DNA from: Anthropogastromicrobium sp963626545
GTDB lineage: Bacteria > Bacillota > Clostridia > Lachnospirales > Lachnospiraceae
DNA length: 24,781 nucleotides
Assembly (NCBI GenBank): GCA_963626545.1
Contig: CAVFYJ010000045.1
Coordinates: 1 to 24,781, forward strand
Direction of reading: 5' to 3'
Part shown: piece by piece, positions 1-8,999 of the stretch
How the letters are laid out: the number at the start of each line of letters is the position of its first letter
Numbering within the stretch: the first letter of the stretch is position 1
Notes under the pieces: generated by a model
What the model was told of the DNA's origin: nothing
The model's input: the letters and a program-made list of their open reading frames with translations, nothing else
The model's database searches: none
Program-made: the position numbers and the translations under genes

Positions 1-1436
1 CTATACTTGTAAAAACGGGGTTCTATGAACCCTTATATAAGTGCGCCCAAAAATCTACTTTATTTTTCACTCTTATTCTCTACTATTGTAAGCCGGTAAA
101 TAAGCTTGAACATGTTCAAGCAACAGCAGCGGTGATCATAATAGAAACTTTGATTTTTGTGTGGATTCGCTTTGCAAAATTTAACAAACACTCGATTGAG
201 AAACTTGTATCTGTTCTATTTGTTGGAATCGGTATATTGGATTTGATATTCAATGCCAATTATTTGATTGATATCTATTCGGTAGACGACGTAAAACAAT
301 ATCAGTCTTATCGGGAAAGTCAGGAGAAAACGATTGCTTCAATAAAGGCAGAGGATGACTCGGTGTATCGAATTTCGCAAACAACTACGCGTAATATGGA
401 TGAAAATGGAATAACAGCATATTACAATGAAGGTCTAGCATACAATTATGCATCAATTAGCAGCTATACCTCTTGCCCAGATGACAGTTCGCAAACATTT
501 CTTAGCAAAATGGGATATCCAATTAATGGGTCGGCTATGTGTATTATAAATACTTCTATTTTAGGAGCAGATTCCCTTTTGGGAGTTAAATATATTTTAT
601 CGCCAGATCCGATTGCAGGGCTTGTGGAATTGCATGAAAAGGATGCGAACGGAAAAGCCGTTTACTTGAATCCATATGCATTTCCAATGGCATTTACGTA
701 TGAGGATGGGTCATATTCTTTCGAAGACGGCGGAAATCCGTTTGAGTATCAGAATGAACTCTATAAGCAATTATTTGGGATAACGGAGAAACTTTATAGT
801 CCAGTACAATATAACATTTCGCATAATGATGATGGATATGGGGCAAAAATTCGACTTAAAATGCCAGATTCCTCGAAAGTAGCTGTATATGGTTCGATTC
901 CATGGACTGCGAATGCAGATTCCTCGATTTCTGTGAATGGAGAGTTTTTAACGAAGTATGCTTGTTGGCTTTCACCGACTGTATTCTATATTCCAAATAC
1001 AAATGAAATGGTAAAAGAGGAATGTGAGATTACGGTTCAATCAGATAAAGATAATTTCAACTGGGATGCGGTGCAATTTTATGCTTTGAATTTGGATGTA
1101 CTGAGGAAGTGTTCTGAAATTGCAAATGCGCATAAGGCGGACAACATTTCTATGAAGAATGGTCTAGTTAAGGTAAGTGTGCAGAATGCAAAGGCTAATG
1201 AGCGTTTATTCGTATCCGTTCCGGTTAATGATGGCTGGGATATTACACTGAATGGGAAAAAGGCTGAGGTTGAGCTGATTGGTGATTGTTTGTATAGCAT
1301 AAAATTATTAGAAGGTGTAAACAACATAACGATGAAATACCATGTTCGTTATCTTAAGGCCGGAATGCTAATCTCATTAATAACATTAATTTGCTTTGGT
1401 ATTTATAAATTGGTATTTATAAAAATGAGAGTATGA
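1..1436 (+). CDS. YfhO-like membrane glycosyltransferase, C-terminal part (5' end outside window)
   Basis: The reading frame is open from the first bases of the window to the TGA at 1434-1436, so the gene begins upstream; a GTG at 132 is only an internal codon. The visible part has hydrophobic segments near the start (around VIIIETLIFVWIRF and LVSVLFVGIGILDLIF), a long extracytoplasmic region, and one closing membrane helix (AGMLISLITLICFGIYKL) with a short basic tail. The soluble part has the YfhO pattern: a YRIS segment, a run of small and aromatic residues, then LGVKYILS. YfhO proteins are multi-pass GT-C-type transferases that use polyprenyl-phosphate sugars to decorate lipoteichoic acid or other surface polymers. 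Its place before a glycosyltransferase cluster fits that role. The acceptor and sugar cannot be read from the sequence. Confidence 0.75.
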   Translation, partial: ILVKTGFYEPLYKCAQKSTLFFTLILYYCKPVNKLEHVQATAAVIIIETLIFVWIRFAKFNKHSIEKLVSVLFVGIGILDLIFNANYLIDIYSVDDVKQYQSYRESQEKTIASIKAEDDSVYRISQTTTRNMDENGITAYYNEGLAYNYASISSYTSCPDDSSQTFLSKMGYPINGSAMCIINTSILGADSLLGVKYILSPDPIAGLVELHEKDANGKAVYLNPYAFPMAFTYEDGSYSFEDGGNPFEYQNELYKQLFGITEKLYSPVQYNISHNDDGYGAKIRLKMPDSSKVAVYGSIPWTANADSSISVNGEFLTKYACWLSPTVFYIPNTNEMVKEECEITVQSDKDNFNWDAVQFYALNLDVLRKCSEIANAHKADNISMKNGLVKVSVQNAKANERLFVSVPVNDGWDITLNGKKAEVELIGDCLYSIKLLEGVNNITMKYHVRYLKAGMLISLITLICFGIYKLVFIKMRV

Positions 1437-1881
1437 TGGTATCAAGCACCGGGAAGCGACTTCGGCAAGCCTTTCTCACACGTAAGCGAAAATCTTAAAT
1501 TTTTATAAAGAAACTGTGCAGAAATTGTTCCGACATAGAAGCCCGCAAGGGTATTTTTGAAAAAATAGAACCTACTTTCATCGTGTTGCCGCACGATTGT
1601 GTGACAAATTGTGTGCGTAGAAGATCAATAATGTATAAACGTATTTTCCATATGGCAAGTTCACCCATAAGTTGCTTCTTGACATTAGAAGGGGAATGTA
1701 TCATAATGGGGGGGCTAAGACGCTGTGAATATAGCATCTTAGTATTGCTCAAAATTTGTTTTATACAAATGATATCAGAAAGTTTAAACTACTTTAGAAA
1801 ATAAATTATAAAAAGAATGTAATAGAATAATTTGTTTTAGTTCCATTTAAACAAAAATCTGAAAGGACTATCAGTAAAAGT
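1437..1881. other. Gene-free gap between the YfhO-like gene and the glycosyltransferase operon
   Basis: No convincing gene is present in these 445 bases. The longest open frames (85 codons or fewer on either strand) have no good ribosome binding site and no protein-like composition. The start of the gap is less AT-rich than the rest and holds a small GAAG-CGA-CTTC hairpin. Further on there is a perfect 6-bp inverted repeat with a 5-nt loop at 1754-1770 (ATTTGT and ACAAAT). A TATAAA at 1807-1812 could be a -10 box for the operon starting at 1882, but no good -35 sits at the right distance. The stretch may be a decayed gene or a leader region. Confidence 0.5.
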
Positions 1882-2685
1882 ATGGCAAAAAACGACATGG
1901 ATCTGAAAATTATAGTAGCAACGCACAAACGCTATCGTATGCCAGACGATAGCTGCTATTTGCCGCTACAGGTGGGAAAAAAGGGAAAAACAGATTTAGG
2001 GTATCAGGGGGATGATTCTGGAGAGAATATTTCGAAAAAAAATTGGTACTACTGTGAACTGACAGGTCTGTACTGGGCATGGAAAAATTTGGATTCGGAT
2101 TATGTGGGGCTTGTACATTATCGCAGATATTTCGCAAGCAGAACACGTAAGTTTATGTTTTGGAAAAAAGAACCGTTTTATCCGATTCTGTCGGGAAATG
2201 AGATTTTGCAAATCTTAAAGAAAACAGATATCATCCTTCCATCGAAAAGATATTACTTGATCGAAAGCTTATATTCGCATTATGCGCATACGCATTATGA
2301 AGAACATTTGATTGTTACAAGAGATATAATTGAAGAGATGACACCAGAGTACTTGGATGCGTACAATCGTGTCATGAAACAGACAGCCGGACATATGTTT
2401 AATATGTTTGTTATGTCAAAGGAAAAGTGCGATGAATACTGTAGTTGGTTGTTCCCAATTTTGAATGAGTTGGAACAGCGGGTGGATTTCAGACAATACG
2501 ATAAGTTTCAACAACGTATGTTTGGAAGAGTCAGTGAGTTGTTGCTGAATGTATGGATTGAACAGAAGCAATATAGATATAAAAGCGTTCCTGTTGTGAA
2601 CCTTGAAAAAAATAATTTGAAGAAGCGTATCCCAGCCTTTTTGAAGGCAAAATTTCTTCATAAGAGGTATAAGGGAAGTTTCTAA
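1882..2685 (+). CDS. DUF4422-domain glycosyltransferase
   Basis: This 267-aa protein is predicted to transfer a sugar to the growing lipid-linked repeat unit in the cytoplasm. It matches the DUF4422 family (Pfam PF14393), found in capsule and exopolysaccharide clusters. The signature is an N-terminal DLKIIVATHKRY, then YLPLQVGKKGK, LGYQGDDSGENIS, YCELTGLYWAWKN and VGLVHYRRYF. The length is normal for the family. The ATG start has a GAAAGGA about 14 nt upstream, which is long spacing; Met6 at 1897 is a less likely alternative. It begins a run of closely spaced genes, with the next start 17 nt after its stop. Sugar specificity is unknown. Confidence 0.85.
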   Translation: MAKNDMDLKIIVATHKRYRMPDDSCYLPLQVGKKGKTDLGYQGDDSGENISKKNWYYCELTGLYWAWKNLDSDYVGLVHYRRYFASRTRKFMFWKKEPFYPILSGNEILQILKKTDIILPSKRYYLIESLYSHYAHTHYEEHLIVTRDIIEEMTPEYLDAYNRVMKQTAGHMFNMFVMSKEKCDEYCSWLFPILNELEQRVDFRQYDKFQQRMFGRVSELLLNVWIEQKQYRYKSVPVVNLEKNNLKKRIPAFLKAKFLHKRYKGSF

Positions 2686-2702
2686 AATTATCAAAAGAAA
2701 GA

Positions 2703-3773
2703 ATGAGAACTAAAATGAAATATAGTATTGTAATGCCAGTCTATAACGTACAAGGCTATTTAAGGGACTCTGCATCGGATATAAAAAGACAATCGTTTTC
2801 TGATTTTGAGTTGATTTTGGTAGATGATTGTTCGACAGATGCATCGGGAAGTTTATGTGATGAATTGGCAAAGGAAGATGAACGAATTCGTGTTCTTCAT
2901 TTGCCACAAAATGGTGGATTGAGCAATGCGAGAAATCAGGGAATGGAGAGTGCCAATGGTGAATATATCTTATTTTTAGATCCTGATGATCGCTATCAAA
3001 CCAGTATGCTAATGGAAATTGAGCAAAGTCTGAAGAAGAACCCTGCAAAACTAGTCTTGTTTGGTCTTACCGAGAGATATTATGATCAAAATGGGAAGAT
3101 TGAATATGAAAAGCAAATTGTGCCGACAGATGGATGTTTTAAAACATATAATCAAGTTCGAGCGCATGTTTTGGAATTAGAGAAACAGACTTTGTTTGGA
3201 TATGCATGGAATAAGGCATATCGACTGGATTATTTAAGAAAAAATAAGCTTCGATTTGAAACAGTAACAATGATTGAGGATGTGCTTTTTAATATTGAAG
3301 TATTTAAAGAGCTTGATTCCTGCAATCAAATTGCAAAGCCGCTTTATTTCTATGCAATCCGAAAAAAAGGAAGTCTGACAACGAAATATCTGCCGGATTA
3401 TTTTGCGCTGCATGAGAGAAGAATTGAGAGTATCTGCCAGCTTTATCGTGCCTGGAATATGGAAAGCCCAGAAGTATTAAAAGGCATGGGGAGCATTTAC
3501 TGCCGTTATTTTTTGTCTGCACTGCAAAGAAATTGTAGCGGTGCGGCTCATATGAATCATTCTCAGCAAAAAAAGTGGGTGCAGAAACAGTTTAAAAGCA
3601 AGACATATCAACGGTTGAAGCCATATTTGTACCCAGAGAATCGCTTGCTTAAGCTGTTGGCATGGGGGATTCGCACAGAGAAAACAGCACTCTGTGTATG
3701 GATCGGCCGTGGAATCTATATTGTTAAGGAAAAATGTCCGGGCGTTTTTTCAAGATTAAAACAGAACAGGTAA
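2703..3773 (+). CDS. Glycosyltransferase family 2 (GT-A fold)
   Basis: A 356-aa inverting glycosyltransferase predicted to add one sugar of the surface polysaccharide repeat from a nucleotide sugar. The GT2 catalytic half is clear at the N-terminus: YSIVMPVYN, LILVDDCSTD, GGLSNARNQG and the metal-binding DxD-type motif in FLDPDD. A putative catalytic acidic pair (IED) follows near residue 195. The C-terminal third is basic and lacks obvious membrane helices. Two starts are possible, ATG at 2703 or at 2715; both lie a few bases after a weak AAAGAAAG site, and 2715 places Met right before the first beta strand (MKYSIVMPV). It is followed by the GT4 gene after 6 nt. Donor and acceptor are not predictable by eye. 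Confidence 0.88.
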   Translation: MRTKMKYSIVMPVYNVQGYLRDSASDIKRQSFSDFELILVDDCSTDASGSLCDELAKEDERIRVLHLPQNGGLSNARNQGMESANGEYILFLDPDDRYQTSMLMEIEQSLKKNPAKLVLFGLTERYYDQNGKIEYEKQIVPTDGCFKTYNQVRAHVLELEKQTLFGYAWNKAYRLDYLRKNKLRFETVTMIEDVLFNIEVFKELDSCNQIAKPLYFYAIRKKGSLTTKYLPDYFALHERRIESICQLYRAWNMESPEVLKGMGSIYCRYFLSALQRNCSGAAHMNHSQQKKWVQKQFKSKTYQRLKPYLYPENRLLKLLAWGIRTEKTALCVWIGRGIYIVKEKCPGVFSRLKQNR

Positions 3774-3779
3774 TAGAGG

Positions 3780-4937
3780 ATGAAAGAGAAGAAAGTGCAT
3801 GTACTAGTAGGATATGTGGTTGATGGAAAAAGCAGTGGAATTGACAAATATCTGCTTCGTGTGTTGGACATGATGAAAGAAGAAGCCATTCAATTTGATT
3901 TTTTGACGAACCACAAGACATCTGAGTTAGAAAAAGTTTTTGGAAACTACCATGCGAGTGTGATTGAAATGCCATCCTTGAAGCATCCGATAAAACAGTA
4001 TTGTTTTTTGCATCAGTTAATGAAAAAAAAACGATATGCTGCTGCATACTTTAATATTTCGGAGGCATTTAATGGAATAGGTGTATTGGCAGCTCATTCT
4101 GCTGGTATTAAAAAAATAATTGTACATTCCCATAGTTCAAGGGTAGATAGCAATAATAGGATCGTCCGCTTGATACGTACTGGAATGCATAGAGTATTTC
4201 GACCGATAATTGCATGGGCTGCAACTGATTATTGTGCGTGCTCCAATTATGCTGGAGAGTGGATGTTCCCAGAAAGAGTGCGAAAGAGCAAACAGTATCA
4301 AATTATTCATAATCCGATTAATGTTTCTTTGTTTAACTATAATGAGGAGATCCGCAGGCAGATGCGTGATCAGCTTGCATTACAAGATAAGGTTGTAATT
4401 GGCCATGTGGGAAGTTACTGTTATGCAAAAAATAATTTTTTCTTGCTGGATATTATGGAAGAGCTTCTGAAAAAAGTGCCGAATGCGGTTTTACTTGCCG
4501 TGGGTTCTGGAAAAGACTGGGAAACCGTAAAACAGCAAGCTGCGCAACAAGGAATTTTAAGTGGGATTCGTTTCCTTGGCGTTCGAGAGGATGTTCCCAA
4601 TTTAATGCAGGCAATGGATTTTTTTGTACTTCCATCTAGATTTGAGGGACAGCCGATTGCAGCGCTTGAAGCGCAGGCCGCAGGACTTATGACATTTTTG
4701 AGTGATACCATTACACCAGAAGTTGTATTGAGTGAAAATTGCATGCAGCTAAGCATTAAGGAGGGCGGAACGATATGGGCAGATGCGATTTGCGCGCATC
4801 TGAATTATTTAAGAAATGTTCATAGCGCAGAACTGTTTCGAGAAAGTTCCTATGATGAAAGTATGCAGGCAGGACAAATAAAACAACTATTCATAACCAA
4901 GAAGTGTGAAAGAAAGGATAGCGCAGAAAATCTCTGA
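3780..4937 (+). CDS. Glycosyltransferase family 4 (GT-B fold)
   Basis: A 385-aa retaining glycosyltransferase of the GT4 type, likely EpsF-like. The N-terminal Rossmann domain opens with VHVLVGYVVDGKSSGIDKYL, a glycine-rich acceptor-side loop. The C-terminal domain begins near IGHVGSYCYAKNN. It holds the strand FLGVREDVPNLMQAMDFFVLPS and the diagnostic EX7E motif (E-GQPIAAL-E) that binds the nucleotide sugar diphosphate. The C-terminus is a basic tail. The gene starts 6 nt after the preceding GT2 gene, with an AGAGG close to the ATG, so translation may be partly coupled. It should extend the lipid-linked oligosaccharide on the cytoplasmic face. The sugar cannot be assigned. Confidence 0.9.
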   Translation: MKEKKVHVLVGYVVDGKSSGIDKYLLRVLDMMKEEAIQFDFLTNHKTSELEKVFGNYHASVIEMPSLKHPIKQYCFLHQLMKKKRYAAAYFNISEAFNGIGVLAAHSAGIKKIIVHSHSSRVDSNNRIVRLIRTGMHRVFRPIIAWAATDYCACSNYAGEWMFPERVRKSKQYQIIHNPINVSLFNYNEEIRRQMRDQLALQDKVVIGHVGSYCYAKNNFFLLDIMEELLKKVPNAVLLAVGSGKDWETVKQQAAQQGILSGIRFLGVREDVPNLMQAMDFFVLPSRFEGQPIAALEAQAAGLMTFLSDTITPEVVLSENCMQLSIKEGGTIWADAICAHLNYLRNVHSAELFRESSYDESMQAGQIKQLFITKKCERKDSAENL

Positions 4938-4974
4938 TGAGAGTCGAGAGTATAGTTGCGTGAATGGGTGAAAA

Positions 4975-6393
4975 ATGGAAAAGAAGAATAGAACTATTGT
5001 TTGGTGGCTGGAACTGATTGTAAAATTTGGCATCCTGACAGTTGGTTTTTTAGAGGCTAGCTCGTTGACATTTGGAAAACCAATTATTTCATTATTTTTA
5101 TGGCCTACTGTCTTTGGTGGCGGCGTGCTGCTATTGATTCGTCTGATCCATTGGAAAAGCTACTGGAAGTCAAAAAATTTCTTTTTGCTTATCGCATTTT
5201 GTGCCAGCTATTTGGTATCAATCGTGGTCAATATCCGGTATGGTTGGTATACAAATTTTCGTACATTGATATGGTGTGCATTGTTGTTCTTTCTTGTGTA
5301 CTGTTATCGCGCAGAGGATTCTGTACAGGAGAATATGAGGCAGTTTAAAATTTTATCTGTCTATTATTTGATTATGAATGCAATGCTGTCAATTTTAAGT
5401 TTTGCATTTATGATAACTGGCTATTCACAGATCTTTTATGAAGAAGTAGGCCCTATTTACTACATTGGATTTCATTGGGGAAGGTTGTATGGCGCTTACT
5501 GGGATGCTAATATCGGAGCAGTTATGAGCTGCGTAGGATGTGTGTTAGCGGTTGGCTATTTCCTTAAGAATCGTACTACATGGATGCGTGTCCTGCTGGC
5601 ATTGGACATTGTATTGGAAGTTGCCTATATTGCGTTTTCTGATTCGAGAACCGGTCAGTTGTGTCTGTGCGTTGCAACAGTTACCTATATATTTCTTGCA
5701 ATATGGAAAAAGAAAAAAATTCAGACGACTGTGCTTTGCGTAGCTGCAGGTTTATTGGTAGCGCTTCTACTTCCAATTGGAATTAAGAAAGGATATAATA
5801 TTGTAACAGAACGGTCGGTTGAACAATCCACAGAGTTGGCACAGGATTTGCAAGATGTGCCGCTGGATACAGTAGAGGGAGAAATAGTAGCTGATGCAGA
5901 GAATGACGAAAATCTGATATCAACACAGGTAGTAGGGCGTGCAGATGAGTATTCTGGTGATATTACGAACAGAAGATCGGACATCTGGAAAAGTGCAATT
6001 GAGATTTTTTTGACAAGTCCAATTGTGGGTATTAGTCATAACAATGTACTGCCATATGTTTCTGATAAGCTGCCAAATTCTTACTTGATTACGAATGATC
6101 ATATGAAGTTTGAAAGTATGCACAATGTATTTTTTGATATTCTGGTAGGACAAGGTATCATTGGACTTGCGATCTATTTGACAATGGCAGTAACATTTTT
6201 AATCGTAATTATAAAAAAATGGAACCAGATTTTCAGTGCAATCGGTGTCATAGGAATTAGTTGTTTTGTAATCTTAATGGTTATGGTGACGGCTAGTTGT
6301 GTAATGACAGAAATTGTCTATGTAACATCCCCGATGGCAACGCTGTTTTGGATGTCTATGAGCTGCTTGATTCATGCAGCAGAGAAGGAGTAA
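4975..6393 (+). CDS. wzy: Wzy-type polysaccharide polymerase (O-antigen ligase/polymerase family)
   Basis: A 472-aa polytopic membrane protein with roughly ten or more hydrophobic segments. It has the Wzy_C/O-antigen ligase signature in its large outer loop: DITNRRSDIWKSAIEIFLTSPIVGI. Proteins of this family polymerise flipped undecaprenyl-linked repeats outside the membrane, consistent with the Wzx gene two genes downstream. The loop before the signature (about residues 278-326) is unusually acidic, with many Glu and Asp and almost no Lys, which may hold metal ions or keep the loop off anionic wall polymers. The ribosome binding site is weak, and the ATG lies 37 nt after the previous stop. 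A ligase rather than a polymerase cannot be excluded. Confidence 0.82.
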   Translation: MEKKNRTIVWWLELIVKFGILTVGFLEASSLTFGKPIISLFLWPTVFGGGVLLLIRLIHWKSYWKSKNFFLLIAFCASYLVSIVVNIRYGWYTNFRTLIWCALLFFLVYCYRAEDSVQENMRQFKILSVYYLIMNAMLSILSFAFMITGYSQIFYEEVGPIYYIGFHWGRLYGAYWDANIGAVMSCVGCVLAVGYFLKNRTTWMRVLLALDIVLEVAYIAFSDSRTGQLCLCVATVTYIFLAIWKKKKIQTTVLCVAAGLLVALLLPIGIKKGYNIVTERSVEQSTELAQDLQDVPLDTVEGEIVADAENDENLISTQVVGRADEYSGDITNRRSDIWKSAIEIFLTSPIVGISHNNVLPYVSDKLPNSYLITNDHMKFESMHNVFFDILVGQGIIGLAIYLTMAVTFLIVIIKKWNQIFSAIGVIGISCFVILMVMVTASCVMTEIVYVTSPMATLFWMSMSCLIHAAEKE

Positions 6394-6399
6394 GTTTGC

Positions 6400-7395
6400 A
6401 TGGGAAAAGTATTGAGTGTATCAGTTGCGGCTTATAATTTGGAATCAATGATTCAACAGTGTTTGGATTCCTTTATCTGTCCGGGGGTATTGGAAAAAGT
6501 GGAAGTGCTTGTGACTGATGATGGATCTAAGGATCGCACCCGCGAAATTGTTGCAGAATATGAAAAAAAATATCCGGGATCATTTAAGCTTATTTCACAG
6601 AAAAATACAGGTCCAGGCTCAACGGTTAATAGTGGACTTGCCCATGCATCTGGAAAATATTTTCGGATGGTGGATGGTGATGACTGGGTAAATACGCCAG
6701 ATATGATTGCATATTTGGCGTATTTGGAAACACATGATACAGATATGGTGTGTACAAGTTATTGTTGTGTGGATCATGAAACGGGAGAAAAACAGCCTGA
6801 ATTATTAGAGCAGAAAGTAATGGACAAGGAACTACCATTTGCGCAGGTTGCAGAAAATTTATATCTTGCAATGCATAATGTGACCTATCGGACGGATATT
6901 CTGAAGAAAAACAAAATTAAGTTGGATAATGGTTTTTATACAGATTTGGAGTATTTGCTATTTCCAACGCCCTACATCCAAACCGTTGCGTTTCTTAGCC
7001 AGACAATTTATATGTATCGAGTTTCATTGTCAACACAAAGCATGAATATAAAAAGCTTGCAAAAAAATGTAAAGATGCACAAGGACGTGTTGGAACAGCT
7101 GCTTTGTCATTATGAATCATATCGTACTTCTAAGTTATGGAATGAGAAGATTGGTATGTATTATTCTAAGAGAATTGCAGCCATGGCGGGAACGCAGTTA
7201 AGTATTTATTTGTCATTTCAGAATACGAAACAATACAAAAAGGAAACGAAAGAACTGGTAGAAATGCTGAAAAAACAATATAGTGATGTTTATCATGAAA
7301 TCATGAAATTGAAGACCTATAAGGTATTAGTATATTCCAATTTTTGCCTTTTTGGAATCATTTCGGTTATGCATAGAAAAAAGCTAAAATTGTAA
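6400..7395 (+). CDS. Glycosyltransferase family 2 (GT-A fold), second copy
   Basis: A 331-aa GT2 enzyme. The N-terminal motifs are LSVSVAAYNLE, EVLVTDDGSKDRT, QKNTGPGSTVNSGLAHASG and the DxD-type VDGDDW. The C-terminal part is helical and basic, ending KKLKL, which may contact the membrane. An AAGGAG at 6385-6390, embedded in the end of the wzy frame, gives a good ribosome binding site 9 nt before the ATG and points to translational coupling. It presumably adds another residue of the repeat unit. It differs clearly from the other GT2 of the cluster, so the two are expected to have different linkages. Confidence 0.88.
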   Translation: MGKVLSVSVAAYNLESMIQQCLDSFICPGVLEKVEVLVTDDGSKDRTREIVAEYEKKYPGSFKLISQKNTGPGSTVNSGLAHASGKYFRMVDGDDWVNTPDMIAYLAYLETHDTDMVCTSYCCVDHETGEKQPELLEQKVMDKELPFAQVAENLYLAMHNVTYRTDILKKNKIKLDNGFYTDLEYLLFPTPYIQTVAFLSQTIYMYRVSLSTQSMNIKSLQKNVKMHKDVLEQLLCHYESYRTSKLWNEKIGMYYSKRIAAMAGTQLSIYLSFQNTKQYKKETKELVEMLKKQYSDVYHEIMKLKTYKVLVYSNFCLFGIISVMHRKKLKL

Positions 7396-7429
7396 TTTAA
7401 AATAAAAATAGTTAGCAGAAAGGAAGGAG

Positions 7430-8935
7430 ATGTCGAAGATTTCGACTCTCCTTAACAATTTTATGAAGAACGATAATGGTAAACAAAAATCTTTGAAGTT
7501 TAATTTCATTATGAACGCGATCTTGACAATGTCGCAATTTCTATTTCCACTAATCACGTTTCCGTACATCTCGCGAATTCTATTGCCGGTCGGAACCGGC
7601 AAGGTCTCGTTTGCAACATCCGTCATTTCATATTTTGCAATGTTTGCACAGTTAGGAATTCCAACTTATGGTATTCGAGTATGTGCTCAGGTGCGCGATG
7701 ATAAGGAAAAACTGACAAGAACGGTTCAGGAACTGTTTTTGATTAATCTGGTTATGAGTATCATCGCGTATGTGGCGTTGTTTTTGGCAATTGCATTTGT
7801 GCCGCGAATGAGACAGGATAAGGAATTGTTTCTTATTGTTGGTTTAACAATCTTGTTTAATACTATTGGTATGGAATGGCTGTATAAAGCACTGGAACAG
7901 TATACGTATATAACAGTTCGTTCAATCCTTTTTAAATTTATTGCATTGCTGGCCATGTTTGCATTGGTTCATGAACAAAAGGATTATGTCATTTACGGAG
8001 GCATTTCGATTTTAGCGGCATCAGCATCGAATATTTTTAATTTCTTTCATATGCACAAGTATGTGTCGATGAAACCGATTGGAAATTATAATTTCAGCCA
8101 ACATTATAAGGCTGTTTTTGTCTTTTTTGCTATGTCATGTGCGGTGACCATTTATACCAATTTGGATACCGTTATGCTAGGGTTTATGACGTCAGATGCG
8201 GATGTTGGATATTACAATGCAGCGGTAAAAATTAAGACGATTTTGGTGAGCGTTGTGACCTCCCTAGGCGTGGTTCTCTTGCCAAGAGCATCGTATTATG
8301 TAGAACATCATTTGATGGATGAGTTTTACCAGATCACGCAAAAAGCAATTAATTTTGTGATGCTGATTGCGGTGCCAATGGTTGTCTATTTCACGCTATT
8401 TGCAAAAGAAGGGATCTTTTTCCTTTCTGGTTCTGCGTATGCAGATTCGATTGTTCCGATGCAAATTATCATGCCGACATTATTGTTTATTGGTTTGACG
8501 AATATTATGGGAATTCAGATGCTGGTTCCGCTTGGACGAGAGAATATTGTATTATATTCCGAAATTGCGGGAGCCATTGCGGATTTGATTTTAAATGCGT
8601 TGTTGATTCCGAGGATGACATCAGCGGGAGCTGCGATTGGAACCTTAGCAGCAGAAGCAGTTGTCTTAATTGTGCAATATGTCGCACTTCGAAAAGAAGT
8701 GGTGTCCGCATACAAGCAAGTAAAATATGGAACCATTTTACTTGCAATTGTGATTGCTGTGATCAGCTCGATTTGGGTGAAAATGCTTGGATTTGGAAAT
8801 TTTGTCACGCTAATGCTATCTGCAATTTTGTTCTTTGCAGCGTATGGAATTGTATTAATTGCTCGAAAAGAGCCTTTGGCATGGGAAATTAGCCAACAAA
8901 TGTTACAAAAAATAAAATCAAAAGCAAAACAGTAA
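7430..8935 (+). CDS. wzx: Wzx-type oligosaccharide flippase (PST/MOP family)
   Basis: A 501-aa polytopic protein of the polysaccharide transporter branch of the MOP superfamily. It translocates the undecaprenyl-PP-linked repeat from the inner to the outer membrane face. About 12-14 hydrophobic segments are visible. The first begins FNFIMNAILTMSQFLFPLITFPYISRIL, whose P-Y-(I/L)-(S/A)-R-x-L element is typical of the family, followed by G(T)GKVSFA. A mid-protein TNLDTVMLGFMTS and a late GREN segment also fit Wzx proteins. AAAGGAAGGAG directly precedes the ATG. It is the last gene of the polysaccharide transcript. No terminator hairpin is visible before the next gene's promoter. Confidence 0.9.
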   Translation: MSKISTLLNNFMKNDNGKQKSLKFNFIMNAILTMSQFLFPLITFPYISRILLPVGTGKVSFATSVISYFAMFAQLGIPTYGIRVCAQVRDDKEKLTRTVQELFLINLVMSIIAYVALFLAIAFVPRMRQDKELFLIVGLTILFNTIGMEWLYKALEQYTYITVRSILFKFIALLAMFALVHEQKDYVIYGGISILAASASNIFNFFHMHKYVSMKPIGNYNFSQHYKAVFVFFAMSCAVTIYTNLDTVMLGFMTSDADVGYYNAAVKIKTILVSVVTSLGVVLLPRASYYVEHHLMDEFYQITQKAINFVMLIAVPMVVYFTLFAKEGIFFLSGSAYADSIVPMQIIMPTLLFIGLTNIMGIQMLVPLGRENIVLYSEIAGAIADLILNALLIPRMTSAGAAIGTLAAEAVVLIVQYVALRKEVVSAYKQVKYGTILLAIVIAVISSIWVKMLGFGNFVTLMLSAILFFAAYGIVLIARKEPLAWEISQQMLQKIKSKAKQ

Positions 8936-8946
8936 GGTTTGGACCC

Positions 8947-8975
8947 TTGTCGAACGCTTCAAAATAGGGTATACT
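8947..8975 (+). promoter_or_regulatory. Sigma-A type promoter of the phosphofructokinase gene
   Basis: TTGTCG (8947-8952) and TATACT (8970-8975) are separated by exactly 17 nt, a near-consensus vegetative promoter. Transcription would start around 8982, giving a very short leader with GAGGAGG at 8985-8991 just before the ATG at 9000. This separates the glycolytic gene from the polysaccharide operon. Confidence 0.65.
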
Positions 8976-8999
8976 GTCCTCATCGAGGAGGTATGCTTT

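Noticed and set aside
1583..1804. 73-codon plus-strand frame and an overlapping 85-codon minus-strand frame in the gap
   Set aside because: No ribosome binding site, no protein-like composition, and the two frames shadow each other.
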